The notes under the pieces were generated by a model. That model searched no databases. It was not told the DNA's origin and saw nothing but the letters and a program-made list of their open reading frames with translations. 64,000 bases of DNA from Cristatella mucedo (lineage: Eukaryota; Bryozoa; Phylactolaemata; Cristatellidae): contig WPIO01000083.1 of NCBI GenBank assembly GCA_009760855.2, forward strand, positions 1,582,001-1,646,000. The letters are read 5' to 3'. Position 1 is the stretch's first letter; each line of letters starts with the position of its first letter. A program made the position numbers and the translations under genes. Positions 1-16,212 of the stretch are shown here, one piece after another.

Positions 1-1310
1 GCAGAGAAAAGACTTCTCAAAGGAAGAGGAATAGACACTGCTGTTAAGTTGCAAGTCTTATGGGAAAGCAAGGACATAAGAAGTCATAAACAGAGTTCTC
101 AGCTGCATCAAGTTCTCGGTTTCTCAAAACCTGGCATTGAGTGGATACCGAGAGAATCTTGGCCTGGCTGGTGAGGAAAACATTGGTAACTCCTCGGGTA
201 ATTCTTCGTCTTCTAGCTCAGTACGGTCCTCTTTTGTAATCTGTACATCTGGAACACGCCAGAAGGAATTCAAAGTCAGTCTCTTATCCTCTTATCAGTT
301 TCTTCAAATAAAAAATTATTTTCTTAGTATACTTGCATCCACAGTCAGAGACAAGCTACTCGGTAACATACGACGAAACAAGTACTGCGGAATTCTGTTT
401 GACTCAACTCCTGATTTGGCACACCGCGAGCAGATTCTGAGGTCATTATATATGTCGACGTTTATTTTCCCAAATAAAAGGCCATCATCGAAGAGTATTT
501 CTTGGACTTACTTCAAATCTACCTCAAAGATGCTGCAGCAATTGATGCTCTAATCTTGGACAGATTTGAATCTTACAAAATGTCCTTGCAAGGTTTTAGG
601 TCGCAGTGCTATAAAAACGCAACCGTCATGTCTGATTACTTGTCAGGCGTCCTAAGGAGAATGCTTTCACTAAATTAGAAGGAAATTTTTGTAAACTGTT
701 ATAGCCACAGCTTAAACCTGGCAGTTTTTCATGCTGCAAGTCAAGGTTCCGTTGTCGTTACCTTTTTCGGAACAATAGAGAGCACCTACTTATTCTTTTC
801 AAGATCAACTCTGAGGTGGGAAGAACTGAAGAAAATCTTAGCCACCACGGTCAAACGTGACTCTGCAACAAGGTGAAGTGCAAAAGTGGAGGCTGTGAAA
901 GCTATAAATGATGGCCTGAACAACATTGTAGGTCATTCGGAGCAGCTATCTGAGGACACAAGTGGAACGCTTGAAACAAGAAGTGAAGCTGGCAGTCTCC
1001 TACATTGCATTTCGAACTTGGCTCCATTGCCATTTTGGCTTATATTATTATTTTTACATTGATTGTAAGTGCATTATTATTACTATGTCACTGTCGCGTA
1101 GTCACGCTGCGAGAGACTCAACACTCGAGCCGAGGCCGGCCGAAGACCTAATGTATAAGCTGGCTATACTTATTCTGACACTGCCAGTGTCAGCTGTCAA
1201 GGCCGAACGTGTATTTTACGTACTAAAACTTATCACGACATGCCTTGCTTGCAAAGACGATGGTTGCAGACTACCCCGACGATGCCGCACTATAGTATCT
1301 TAAGAAAGGA
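1..1310 (+). pseudogene. Decayed hAT transposase (ZMYM1-like, DUF4371 type)
   Basis: Translating the + strand and following frameshifts gives a continuous run of hAT-superfamily transposase blocks. RDKLLGNIRRNKY and ILFDSTPDLAHREQ lie at about 340-430, QGFRSQCYKNATVMS at about 580-640, NCYSHSLNLAVFHAASQ at about 695-745, and TFFGTIEST with TTVKRDSATR up to about 870. A C-terminal dimerisation block, ILILTLPVSAVKAERVF, lies at about 1165-1215. These are hallmarks of the family that also gave rise to zinc-finger MYM-type protein 1. At least three frameshifts and several stops (for example TGA just after the DSATR motif) make it non-functional. The 5' end lies outside the window. The order and spacing of blocks fit one ancient copy with an internal deletion before the dimerisation domain. 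Confidence 0.85.
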
Positions 1311-1479
1311 ACGGCCGAGATGGCGACGAGTGATGAGATCATCGCAAGCGTTCAATCTATGCACAGCCGCCGGTCGTGTCTAATAAAGGACTTTCGATTG
1401 CACTGCCTTATCATTTTCATAAGGGCTTGGTCCTACCTAAAAATACGAACTCCGCCACTAGCTGGAGCCACCACAGCTG

Positions 1480-3505
1480 GTCTGTGAAGACCGTCAATCG
1501 CTACGTTGGCTCTACCCGCTAAGCGGCGCGCGATAAACTCAAATCCCCAAATTTTAGGCACCCTTCGCAACAGACGTTTTTTCTTCAACTTTTTCAATAA
1601 TTGTTCAGTCAATTGCTTGTTTTTGTGATTAGCACCGTTTTTCTATTTATCTTTTGTGATACGTTCTAAATCAATGCATTTTTACTTTTTATAATAATGC
1701 TTCAAGAATACAAGTGCATTAAGCGACTTGTCTGAGAGACGCGATCTTAATTGTATAGAGAAACTCGTACAGAACGAAAAAACTCTTTCAATGTCCGTTA
1801 TGTTGGCTTAATGGATAAAATTGCGCCGTAACATTTTCTGGATTTTCAATTGGCTTTTCAGAGTGCAATTGATTATCTATCTTTTTAAAGCAACACATTC
1901 AAGCCATCTTGAAGAGACAAGTTCATATTTTCAGCATCATTTGACGACTCTCAGAGGACAATTCTACAGCGTTGACTGAAAATAGACGAGGCGCTAGATT
2001 TCCTGCAAAATTTAGCTAATTTTTTGCGGGGATGGAGATGGATATTTGAGACGGCGCAAGAGATTCGCGACATCCTTGTTCAATAGCTCTTCAACACGAC
2101 ACTTCAAATTTTATGTTAGCCGGTACTAACGTCATTATTCAGATTAGAGAGCTTGTTGAACATGAAGTTTAAAATTTTGTCAACACTCATCAACGTCGCA
2201 TCTTTTCGACATCGATTCTCAACAGCAAGTTTCACGGGTTTCATGAACCTCAAAAGAGTTTTGAGAGCGTCCAAATCCAATTTCTTAATCATATCCAGCG
2301 CCTTGAACTCTTTTAGTGTCTCGCGGATGGCGACTTCTGTCTTCAATAGCGGATCTAAAATTGTTGGGATGGAGTTCCAGCGCGCCTTCGGGCCAAGTAA
2401 TAATAATAATAATAATAATAATGCACTTGATAAAGGGCCCTCACAGAGCTCAATCTCTTCCTAGGCGCTTTACACTTGCTGCAAAAGGAAACGCGATTGA
2501 ATCGTGAGTGATATCATGCTTGATAAACAACATAGCAGTTCAATCTCGCGCAAGAACTCAGCTTTTACTTTGGATTGATAGACATTATTTCCAACGGGTT
2601 GATTTTTTGAGGAATTTGAAAAGCCTGCGTAATTTCGTGAGCAGATCATGTTAATCGACGTCTCCTTCTAATCTCTGGTCACTTCCAAGTCCGTACCTGC
2701 TTCAAAATTGTCCGTTTCATCGATATCCTTGCTATCCAGGTTTAAATCACCCATCTTAGTACTCTTCTTGTACAAGGTGTCACATATGCAAGTTGCAGAC
2801 CATGGTTTAAGCAGAACTGTCGATTAAATCGATGGGGCAAATGCATTTCTTGTTTAGTGCAGCGTCATCCTGAGGAGATCCCACCAAATACCTCTCCATT
2901 GTTACTCCAAAAACGCTCAAATGCTGTCTTATTGATTCGACCATATCGAGAGCAGTGCACTAACCAAATATACGAACAAGACCAGTCTCGATTGTTGTTT
3001 TATCGCCGCTATCATATTGACTCCGAAGAACCCTCTCACGGTTTTCTATTCACCCAGTCATGCTAAACTTTACTCCTCGCTCGAGTTTTCACTTGATGTC
3101 GGCAATCGTTTTGTTTTTCTTTTCTTCGTAATCATCGTGGACCAGCTTTATCACCTCGCTGTCGTTCTGAAGTTTGAATTCGCCCCGTGAGATTGATTAG
3201 CTTGTATACTTGTCTCTAGTGATAGGCCTAATCGATATCCCATCAGCAGCCAGATTGGTAACAATTTCCTTCAAACTCTTTCACCCCAGGAAATCGGACT
3301 CGTTTTTTTCTTGTTTTTACGGGCTCTTCCTTGTATGTACACTCTCCAGCAGTTTTATCAGAATTAATTCCACGTATTTTTAGCTGACTCTTCAATGCTG
3401 TCGTGGAGCTTCTGGAACACTTGACGATTTTATCGTATCGTCAGCTCCGACCTATCTCTTCTGTAACTGGGTTCTTTTTTCGGCGTATTTCCAAATTGAA
3501 GACAT
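1480..3505 (-). pseudogene. Decayed BED-finger hAT transposase, minus strand
   Basis: The - strand reads from an ATG at 3505 (MSSIWKYAEKR, the usual start of a BED zinc finger) through STTALKSQLK, LAADGISIRPI, ERGVKFSMTG, LVRIFG, ALDMVESIRQHLSVFGVT and SPQDDAALNKKCICPIDLI. It then reaches DSWGPKARWNSIPTILDPLL and LKEFKALDMIKKLDLDALK. These match the BED-type hAT transposases (zinc finger, RNase-H-like core, then the alpha-helical part), with the C-terminal dimerisation region largely lost. Many stops and frameshifts are present. A LINE 3' end (2396-2534) interrupts it. It belongs to a different hAT lineage from the + strand copy at 1-1310, and the two face each other. Confidence 0.75.
2396..2534 (-). 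mobile_element. LINE-A 3' end, inserted in hAT relic
   Basis: A short 5'-truncated LINE-A tail. In + orientation it begins with seven or more TAA/AAT units, then the reverse complement of the family 3' hairpin and AGCGCC block, then GCAAAAGGAAACGCGATTGAA. The hAT reading frame can be followed on both sides, so the LINE arrived after the hAT. Confidence 0.75.
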
Positions 3506-4905
3506 GGCTAAAAAGAACATTGATATTTATTGATGTCACAAGATCAATTTAATAATTATATTTTTTAGGTTTTTTGCAAAATTATGCTTTAACTTTAGTT
3601 TTGGGCCAATTCGATAAAAAATCATCATACAAATCCCTAACGCATTCATAAGAAAATGTAAAGTTATTTTCCATTACGAATTCCATATCCATAATTAAAA
3701 TTGAAGCTCCAGTTGTAGAACCTTGGTATTTAAAGATCTCCATTAGAGATCGTAAAGCAGTTAGAAAAAAACAGCCGCTCACTGTTTCTTGATTTTGGAC
3801 AAAAGCAGCTGTTTTACAGAGGCGGTTAAACAGCCGCCAGAAACTGTTTTCATTATATAGGAAGCCCTATATTACGAGTAGCCGACGAGTGCACAGTGCG
3901 AGTGCACAGACGAGTGCTCGAGCACAACGCGTGGTGCCAAGAAATACATAAGTATCGGTCGGACTCAAAAATGTTGGCTGCAAATCAACGGCGCCACGCC
4001 GAGGGAGGGCAAGCGATTTCCAACCAGCCCGCAGTCGAGATGAGCCGAGGAAGGCCGCTCATCGAGCACACGCGCATCGCTATTTGTGAAGCCGGTGGAG
4101 GTACAGGCACAGTTTCCCTCGCGCACTGGGGGCAGCCGCATTACGCCGTTCCATGAGCGAAGTATCCTATCGATCGCAGAACCCGTGAACGAAGCGGAGT
4201 GCGCGAGGCAAATTCTTTGCCGGAGAGATGGAGCCTAAGCGATAGTTAGACGCAACCGAAATCAGTCACCAATAAGTTTGTGCTGCGCGGATTTCGAGCG
4301 AATTAATTAACATAGAAGCAGCATTAATTTAAATACCAGCGACATCGACAAATTTGTTTCTCCAAGCAAATTGAAAGCCTTGAGTCGAGTCTTCGATACA
4401 AGAACGCATTTGAGCTTTCTTGACTCTACTTGAATAATAACAAAATAAAATAAGTTAAATTAAATGTAACAAAATTTGCGCCATCAAAAGCAGACCAGCT
4501 GATTTTGAGATCAACCGCAATAACGTGAACAACTTTTGTTGTCCAGCACGCCCACTTTACACGTTCTAAGATCCACTGCGGGCTCCTTGACCGGCGAGAT
4601 GACGATAGGTGGCGTAGCAGAGTGCTTTTGCTACACCAGATCGCCCAGGTCGAGAAAGTGAAGAAGGCTTACGACTCCAAAGAAACAGAGCGCCCACGAA
4701 TAGACTGACGTAGCATAAATCGATGGGACAGTTTTCGGACGCTCTGGAGGAATCTGAGCGTGTTCGGTGGCCGGGGGGGGGGGGGTAGAACAGCCCGCTG
4801 CTCCGACAGCGTACGTGTGCAGGGCTCTGGTAGCCCAGCACACGTACACGTACAGCACACGTACCTAGCTGAAGTCGGCCCTACTCTGTCTGACTGTTTG
4901 AGTTA

Positions 4906-4908
<3 letters not shown>
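3506..4908. other. Unassigned; small minus ORF and G homopolymer
   Basis: No recognised gene. A 66-codon minus-strand frame (3582-3782) resembles no family I know. It lies just upstream of the BED-hAT start and may be part of that element's flank. Two copies of an AAACAGCCGC motif occur at about 3765 and 3825. A run of 13 G occurs at about 4771-4784. Confidence 0.4.
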
Positions 4909-4994
<86 letters not shown>

Positions 4995-5031
4995 AAAAAA
5001 GAGAGAGAGACAAAAAAGAGAGAGAGAAAGA
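4908..5031. repeat. (GA)n microsatellite
   Basis: About 84 bp of uninterrupted GA, then an imperfect purine tract with poly-A interruptions. It is a homopurine strand on +, the opposite orientation to most TC tracts in the window. Confidence 0.95.
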
Positions 5032-6728
5032 CTTGCGTTTTCACTTCCATGCCTTTTATATCACACTGTACTCTCATTAGGTTCATTTCGGCGTTAAGAA
5101 AGGACTTGATTTTGTATGAATTGGCTGCTCTACGCCAAACACCAAATTAATCCCTAAAACTGGCATGTGGTGATTAAAAAGTAGGATAATGCTGCCTCTC
5201 TCGACAGCTGCGACGCTAAGACCCGCAGTGATAGACCATCCGCACATTTAATTGTAGTCGACTCGCGACTGGTTGACAGCACTAATCCCACCTGGCTCAT
5301 GCTTGCTTGTAAACCCATCCCCAGCCGTTGCGCAAGGTGTTGCTAAATCCAACCTTGAATTGTACGATAGATACCTGTAAATGGCAGACTTGAGTCCAGT
5401 GGTGTCGGGTTGATTCTTAAAGCAAGCTTTCCCGTACTGTTTTTTGGGGCGCCATCTAGTTCTCAATCGTCCTGCCGGTAACTCACAGACGAGTGCACTG
5501 CAAGAGAATCTATAATTTATGGGATTAGCTCGTCTTTCAATGCCTGAGACGCTTTGGGTGAGCCATGTCCGAATGCAGTAGTTGCTGCGTAGCTACATAT
5601 TTAGGGTTTATGAAGCACAACTGCAAATGAAGCACAACTGCAAATGGACAAGGACAGAATGAGAGGTAGACCAAGCTGGAGTAAGGTAGAGCCTGGATAG
5701 AAGAAGCCGAGTTTTTTGACATCCTCCAATAAAGACCAGCAAGCCGTCGTCCATGTTGGAGCTAAAGGGTTATGCGAATCGGCACTCCTCGTAGCCCGTG
5801 GGTCGATAGCGCTTCGGTTGGCGAGAACTCGGTTGGATTATGACACGCGGCTTGACCTCGAGAGACCGCAGGAGATATGTGCTGGAGATCTTGGACACGG
5901 ATCTCTTATTTCATTTACCAACTCTAAAGCGGCCGCAACGGAAGGCAATATGCAGGTTTGCCGATGCAATCGGGGTGGTACAACGTACTGGCCAACTCGT
6001 CAGCTACAGGACTCTCGTGCGTGGACCGTCGAGGTCGTATTCGCTCAGTCAGGTAGCGATGACTCAGCGATGATTCATGGGTAATATGAGCGAGGGGCTT
6101 CTTGGTCGACCAGCATTTTGGGTGACTCGCGCGCTCAGAAGAAGCTGCATCTAGAGCACTCCCGACACCGAGAGGCTCAAATCCGAAATTGATGCGTGCT
6201 TACGTGACTAGCTGCAGTAATTGATACGCGTCTCTGCATCGTACGTCTTTCTTTGGGGGACGGGCGGGGGTCCAAGACGTACTCTAGCAGCCGTGCGAAG
6301 AGCGAGCCACGTCTACTCTACGAGTACGGCTTAACCAACCGCCAATCAACCGGCCAGAAGCCGACTAAAGTTGAAGTGTGCAGCAGGCCTGTCATCTCGT
6401 GGACTTGCCACGCGCGCCGCCGAAATAAGCAGCGCTATATCCCCCACCCCCACTTTTGGCGTCACGTGCCGTTTTTTTGGGAGCGAGCGTTCTGTTCTAC
6501 AAGACAATTCGGAGGAAATTGGCCTTTGCTTTACGTCGAGCTGAAACTAAAGGTAGTGCAGTTTGGTTTGGAGATATGGCAGTAAAAACATAACAATCTC
6601 TCTTAACCCGGAAATGTTGATGAAAGCAGGGTCGCCATGGTGTTTTTTCGCCAGCATTCATTACCACTCAAACGCTAAAGCAGGCTAGGATTATGATGGG
6701 TTGCTGGTGACCAAAAATTCGCGGATCT
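5032..6728. other. Unassigned intergenic DNA
   Basis: Open frames here (up to 122 codons) show no recognisable domain and no splice logic. A 17-bp direct tandem duplication (unit TGAAGCACAACTGCAAA) sits at 5611-5646. Confidence 0.4.
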
Positions 6729-6825
6729 ATCTTCCTTTGCAGCAAATGTAAAGTGCCTAGAAAGAGATTGAGTTCTCTGATGGCGCTTTATCAAGTGTAT
6801 TATTATTATTATATTATCATTATCT
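6729..6825 (+). mobile_element. LINE-A 3' tail
   Basis: Severely truncated copy: TTTGCAGCAAATGTAAAG, the AGAGATTGAGTTCTCT hairpin, GGCGCTTTATCAAGTG and terminal ATT repeats. Confidence 0.75.
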
Positions 6826-7643
6826 GTTTTATTGCATGTTTAAGACATAGGCAACGCTTTGCGTATCACTGCTGCTACTGAGTCTGTTCATCGATGCACT
6901 GTTTGTTGTGTCTCTTTGCTCAGTGGCTTCAGCCGAGTCGCATCGACGTCAGGCACCGGAGACCCAAGGTTAGGTCTGCGCCATGAAAAGTGATTCTAGC
7001 CATCTTGCGCTCTCACGATGTTCTGAAAAACTTAAAGTGCCACTAACGCTCCTTTCATGGTTATAAGAAAACATAAAGCATTAATAGTGTTTAATGTTAG
7101 TTAGAACAGTCAAAAATATATTGTTAGATACCTGTATCACTTTGGAAGGAGCGCATGCGTGAGGTGTACTTTGTGTATAGCCAAGTGTGTATATAGGTGT
7201 ATAACCAGGTGTATAGCCAGGTGTATATATAAGTGTATAGCCAGGATGTCAAGGATGTCTGGGGTGCGCTTTTGTGAGCTCGAGATAATAATTAGCGAGA
7301 CTCATGTCCGAGCTGAACCCAACGCCCTGTCCCTCCACATCAGACACGGAAGACGGCTGAATGTCGCATCTTGACACCAATGATGTTTTAGCGACTAACG
7401 GACTGCCAACCTGCCGCTACCCTTCTGACCTTTCTGGAGGTCAGCTGCACACCCCGCTCTCAACACGCTCGTGTCTGGCGGCGGGGAGGGGAGGGCAGTC
7501 GGCCTCTGTGCCGATTTGGTATACTAACCGCAACTTACGCGAAAGATGCTTTTAACGCACGTTTGATGTCAGCACGTTCTCTCGCACTTTGTCCATACAC
7601 TTGTGTATCCATATACACCTGCACACCGAGAGGCAATCAAGGG

Positions 7644-7645
<2 letters not shown>
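6826..7645. other. Unassigned; degenerate minisatellite at 7170-7245
   Basis: No gene recognised. A short minisatellite of GTGTATAGCCAG / GTGTATATA units (about 12-20 bp) runs through 7170-7245, producing a spurious Cys-rich frame. Confidence 0.5.
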
Positions 7646-11526
<3,881 letters not shown>

Positions 11527-12047
11527 TAATAAGAGTAATAATGCACTTGATAAAGTGCCCTCGGAGAACTCAATCTCTTTCTAGACGCTTTACATTTGCT
11601 GCAAAGGGAAATGCAATTGAATGGTAAGTAAAATCATGCTTGAAAAACCAACAAAGTGAATAATATGGTTAGGGGTGACATGTACAGGGTCAGCGTGCAA
11701 ATGTGGTTAGTGGCAGCATGCACAGTGTCAGCACGCAGATGCATATAAAGGACCAATCACAGGGACCCACTAACTGCTATCATAAATAGGTTCCTTTTCA
11801 AGCTCTTTTTTAATGTGGTCAAGTCAGGGGATGTGACGCAGGTCGGAAGTGAGTTCCAAGCTTTGGGAGCATACAAACTAAATGCACGGTCTCCAAAGGA
11901 TTGGAGGTTTGTACGAGGTATTGGTAAACAGTTAGATTCCGAGAAGTGGGTGGTACGATACTTGGCCTGGTGGGGCAGTAGATCTTATAGATATTCTGGA
12001 GCCAAAGAATGAAGGGGCTTAAAAGTGAGCGACAAAATCAAGCGATT
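11527..12047 (-). mobile_element. LINE-A 3' region, truncated
   Basis: Minus-strand copy covering the last part of the ORF (SYAPKAWNSL-type residues, degraded), the 3' UTR with repeated ACATGCACAGGGTCAGC units, and the hairpin next to ATAATAATG. It abuts a LINE-B fragment in the same orientation at about 12047, a chimeric junction. Confidence 0.85.
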
Positions 12048-12520
12048 GGGTAGCCAATGGTTTTTATTTACATGCATTCGGTAGCCAACGGATTTAATCT
12101 CTCGCAACAAGAAAGTGAGAAGCGTAGCCGTGTCAGCAGAGCAGTTGAGGTAGTGAGTAGCAGCGAAGTAGCAGCACATGACGGCAGGAAAGGATGTGCC
12201 ATAGTCGGCAGCAGGAAAATAAGTGTCATTGCGTAAGAATTGCGGATATGAGTTCCACTGTCTAGGACCTGCCGGTCAAAAGCTTCTGTCTCCAACGGTC
12301 TTTAACGGAGGAATGTAACAGCAAAAGTGTTCATGCAGAGCCTGAGGGCACGAGGAGGCTAAGACTGGTGCAGCAGTTCAGCTAGGCATGAAGGATCCAA
12401 GCCACGGTGGGTCAGCGTGAGAACTGCCTGCAAGTCACTAGCAGGGAAACGAGGTTCATGCGTAATTGATATCTGTCGCATGTCAGCTGACTGACTAGTC
12501 ATGCAACTAGAACCATTACT
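12048..12520 (-). mobile_element. LINE-B fragment
   Basis: On the minus strand it matches the LINE-B copy at 32750-33440: GACTTCATCGCGTGAGA-like block, GCTGACTATGG, CTGTGGAACTC, GACCGTTGGAGACAGAAGC. It lacks the ATTAC tail, so it was cut at the 3' side, apparently by the adjacent LINE-A. Confidence 0.75.
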
Positions 12521-12692
12521 AGCGCTGTATTTGCTGCCTAGTTCTGTGCGGACGTAAAAGCCGGCTCACCCCGTACGTTAGGTCCACTCATGTGCCTGTC
12601 GATTGCCTCATATTTTACCACATTTTCTAGCAACTAATTGTAAATTCGTGCCGCATGTAAGCAATAAAATTGGCCTGCACGCACAAAATCAG

Positions 12693-12701
12693 TCTCTCTT
12701 T

Positions 12702-12793
<92 letters not shown>
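12693..12793. repeat. (TC)n microsatellite
   Basis: About 90 bp of pure TC after a short imperfect start. It leads directly into the TCCG minisatellite. Confidence 0.95.
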
Positions 12794-12797
<4 letters not shown>

Positions 12798-13012
12798 GTC
12801 CGTCCGTCCTCCGTCCGTCCTTCCGATCTTCCGTCCTCCGTCCGTCCGACCGTCCTTCCAACCGTCCGTCCTCCGTCAGTCCAAATGTCCGTCCGTCCTC
12901 CGTCCTTCCGACCGTCCATCCTCCTTCCTTACGACCGTCCGTCCTCCGACCGTCCGTCCTTCGTCCTTCCGACCGTCCGCCCTCCGACCGTCCGTCCTCC
13001 GTCCGTCCAATC
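12794..13012. repeat. (TCCG)n / GTCCGTCCTCC minisatellite
   Basis: About 220 bp of CCGTCCGTCC, TCCTCCGTCC and TTCCGACCGTCC units in a loose higher-order array, ending in a TCTA tetranucleotide run (13010-13024). The R/P/S-rich frames across it on both strands are repeat artefacts. Confidence 0.92.
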
Positions 13013-14628
13013 TATCTATCTATCAGTCACCTTCTTCCTTTCTCTGCATCGTTCCCAATCTACGCCTCATTTTTTTTCGTTTGGATTGTATGGCTATATT
13101 GATCTCGCGTTGTCACTGTTTTCTGTCTTCCTTCTACCAAGCAGTCAGTTACCCGAGGTCTTCCCCTAAGCAGCACCTGAGCTTTGATCCAGAATTCTCA
13201 GCACCTACACAGGCTTTTCCATTCCGTAAGCAACTCCCTGTCTCTGTTCCAACCACATCTCGTTTTTAAGACTGCGAATACGGTTTTCACAGTTTACCAC
13301 AATGTTCCCCAGACCAACTTAGAATGATGATGTGGTTGAAATTTTTTGGATACGATAGAATTATAATCAAGTTAGCTATTGCCAATGACAAAGAACCCAT
13401 CGCTCGACCTAGCATGTCGAGCCACGATCATACGCGTTTAGACAGGACAACACGTCGAGGTGGGTGTGCCGATTGAGATGCTAATTGTCTACGTCTGCCA
13501 TCCTTTGTGGTCGTCTAAGTCACTTATAAAGGTGGCTACACCCAGCAGTAATCCCACAGATAAAACGAGTGTTCCTGGATTACGCGCGAAGGATTCGCTT
13601 TAGCGATTTTATCTGATTTTCTTGCTCATTGGACATTTGGACGCCCTGGCAAGTTCGGGTTCAAACTCAAACCGTAGTTGCACTGGCCGCCTATTTTGGC
13701 CAACGATAGAGCGGCAGCCACGGCTCACGACAGCTCAGCCAATAGCAACGAGCCGACCGATCTGATAATCCCAATGCAAGGTGATTGCAGCGTTCGACTT
13801 TGCCGGAAACTCGCGCGCCGCACGTTACCGCCACGTCATCGCAAGCTGAGCCTTCCGGCGGCGAGGATGCGCTCGGTCGGCGACTCGGGCTTCGCCGACT
13901 GGCTTCGACGTGTGAAGGGTGTGGGCAAGACGCACTCACTCACTCACTCACTCATCGCCGCCGACGACCCGCACTCACCTAGCTGATTCTCGCCACTTAG
14001 GGTGGAAAAGCTAACTGGAGTCGCAGCACAGATTGCGTCTTGGGTAACGGATTTCCAAAAAACCGCTTACGGCAGGGCTCTCATTGCAGTAATGACCTTG
14101 ACTTGTTCAGCTTGTTCGTTCACACGCCATCGGCCTTATATTTCGCCTTTGTCAATATCTCTACGGCCTAACGGTAGCGCCTCTCACGTCCGAACGTCCT
14201 GTCGCGGCTCAGTCAATGCTGTCTGCACTGTAATGCTTCCGGCTCTCGAGCGCTGCTGAGGAATGGAGGCGAGAGGGTAAAAGAAACGGCGTAGCGGAAT
14301 CGCTAGCCAGACTTTTCTAGCGCTCAAACACCGCGAGTGGTGCTGGAATGTCGTAGTGCTTGAAAGACTGAAAACAGATACGCCAAGTCGTCCTCAGAAA
14401 ACGAGCCCGCAACGTCTGAAACCCAAGGTCCGTGTCCTCAGGCGAAACTCATAGCCGATGCCGCATCGATGGAAGGCCGGCGTGGTGAAGGCAGCGAAGC
14501 ACGGCCGCAATCAGGAGCGCCTGAATAAAACACCTGAATAAAACAAGTCTACGTCTACAGAGAAAGCCTGCGTCTAAAACAAGCCTACGTCGTTGGCCTA
14601 GAGCAATCTATAGGAAGACATGGAGGGC
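13013..14628. other. Unassigned, moderately GC-rich
   Basis: Overlapping open frames on both strands around 13680-13990 reflect GC-rich composition and show no domain. An ACTC tetranucleotide run lies at 13934-13954. Confidence 0.35.
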
Positions 14629-14793
14629 TGAGCCGTGGTAGCACATTAGGTAAGGCAGTTGCTTTTCACTACCTCGCTGCCGAGGTCGTGGATTCGAATC
14701 CTGCGGCGGAAATTCTTTATTGCCGCTGCAAGCGTTAGTGATAGCTGTAAAGGCTTTTCTGTTGCTATACAAAATAGGCTATTGAATCAGCTA
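14629..14793 (+). mobile_element. SINE-2 (tRNA-headed)
   Basis: Starts with a tRNA-like A-box region (GAGCCGTGGTAGCACATTAGG) and has a B box GGATTCGAATCC. A body TTTATTGCCGCTGCAAGC follows, then the family 3' end GCTATTGAATCAGCTA. It resembles the better preserved copy at 53413-53580. Confidence 0.8.
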
Positions 14794-15721
14794 TGGCTAG
14801 ATGTCCATAGCATACCAACCGTAGTGTACAAATCGAAGCCCAGAGAAACAGTTGACGAACCATGACTTCAAATGTCCAGCTATACTTTCTAAACTAAAGA
14901 TTATGATATATCCGGCTCCTGTGTAATAGAGGAACAGGTAATTTCAAGGACTGTCGCAATCGGGCTGATCCACAGCACGAGAACAACGCTTATCGCAGCA
15001 AAGTTTGGCATAGAGTCGAGTCTTTACTGCTCTGCAGCCTTGCAAGCGATACTATTTGCTTTGGGCTGCACTACTGTTGCCGTTTTAATATAGCACTACA
15101 TACACATGCGCTACGCGAAAGACAAGCCAGTTTTCTTCAAGTTTATCGGCTGCCGCGATTCTAACTTTGAATATGCATGGCATATGTGGGCCAGCATGTT
15201 CTTCGCGTCATGAACAATTCATTAGGTCTGTTGATTTGTTTCACTTCTTCCTAGAACTGAAACCTCAACAAATTGATTTGAGCGCGAACTCACTGACCTT
15301 CAGATAACACCCTATTGGTAGCTGTTCTGGAGGCTCAGATGTACAAGTGTGCCATTGTTTATAATGGGATACTAAAAATGCAGCTGCCGCCTCGCCAAAA
15401 CACCACTCAAATGTGTTTTCCATTTTTTTGATGGCTCTTATAAGTGAAGGTACAGCTGAATAAAAATGGCTGATCGCTGTTCCCACTGGCTCGTTTAATG
15501 AGCACACTCAGTGCTTGCGGTCGTTCGTCCATTTCGCCTCGGCCAAATTAATGGAATTTTATAGAGTTCATATACTCAGGGGCCAATAAAGTGCTGACGG
15601 TAGCTTGCCAGCCTAAAGCAAGCTCGGGTGCCAGCACAGACGCAAAGTAATTGAGTTGGCGATTGTTCACCCACCTAAAATCCTTCTGGGATAAAGATTT
15701 GGCGGCGCATATCCGGTGCAT
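14794..15721. other. Unassigned
   Basis: Only unremarkable frames, the largest being 80 codons on the minus strand at 15265-15507 with no recognisable motif. Confidence 0.35.
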
Positions 15722-15880
15722 CCGCCGCGCTGGTTTGGCCTAGTGGTTAAGGTACTCGCCTGATCAAGGTCGAGGTGAATGTGTTTTATGACTGAGGTCG
15801 TGGGCTCGAGTGCCGCGGCATATATGAAGCGCCTGAATAAAGATTCCATTCTCTTGAGGCGATATCAAAATGAATTATAT
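15722..15880 (+). mobile_element. SINE-1 (tRNA-headed, LINE-A tail)
   Basis: A box TGGCCTAGTGG and B box GGGCTCGAGTGCC, then GAAGCGCCTGAATAAAGAT and CTCTTGAGGCGATATC, a degraded form of the hairpin shared with LINE-A. It ends at GAATTATATTATAT and runs into an AT repeat. Confidence 0.82.
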
Positions 15881-15952
15881 TATATTATATATATATATAT
15901 ATATAATAAATTTATATATGTAATCTGTTTATGTTATATATATATATATACA
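15874..15952. repeat. (AT)n microsatellite after SINE tail
   Basis: Two AT runs separated by about 35 bp of AT-rich DNA, probably grown from the SINE-1 tail. Confidence 0.9.
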
Positions 15953-16045
15953 ATACAATCATGTGCCACGTCAAATAGTGGCCGATTGAATACTTTTAAG
16001 TAGCTGCCTAAAAGCTCTTTCTTATGAAATGCCTGTGCGCAATAC

Positions 16046-16212
16046 TAGCTGATTTGACAGCCTCTTTTTGAATAGCGGCATAAGAGCCTTAAAGGCCATC
16101 ACCGCCGCTTGCAGCGGCAATGAAGGATTGCCCACCGCAGAATTCGAACCCACAACCTCGGGACCGAGGTCGTAACGAGCAACCGACTTACCTAGTGTGC
16201 CAACACGGCAGA
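16046..16212 (-). mobile_element. SINE-2
   Basis: Reverse orientation: AGCTGATTTGACAGCCTC end, GCTTGCAGCGGCAATGAAG body, GAATTCGAACCC B-box complement and CTAGTGTGCCAACACGGC head. Confidence 0.82.

Noticed and set aside
12603-13269. 188- and 199-codon frames rich in Ser/Pro/Arg
   Set aside because: They read through TC and TCCG repeats in two frames with the same low-complexity content.
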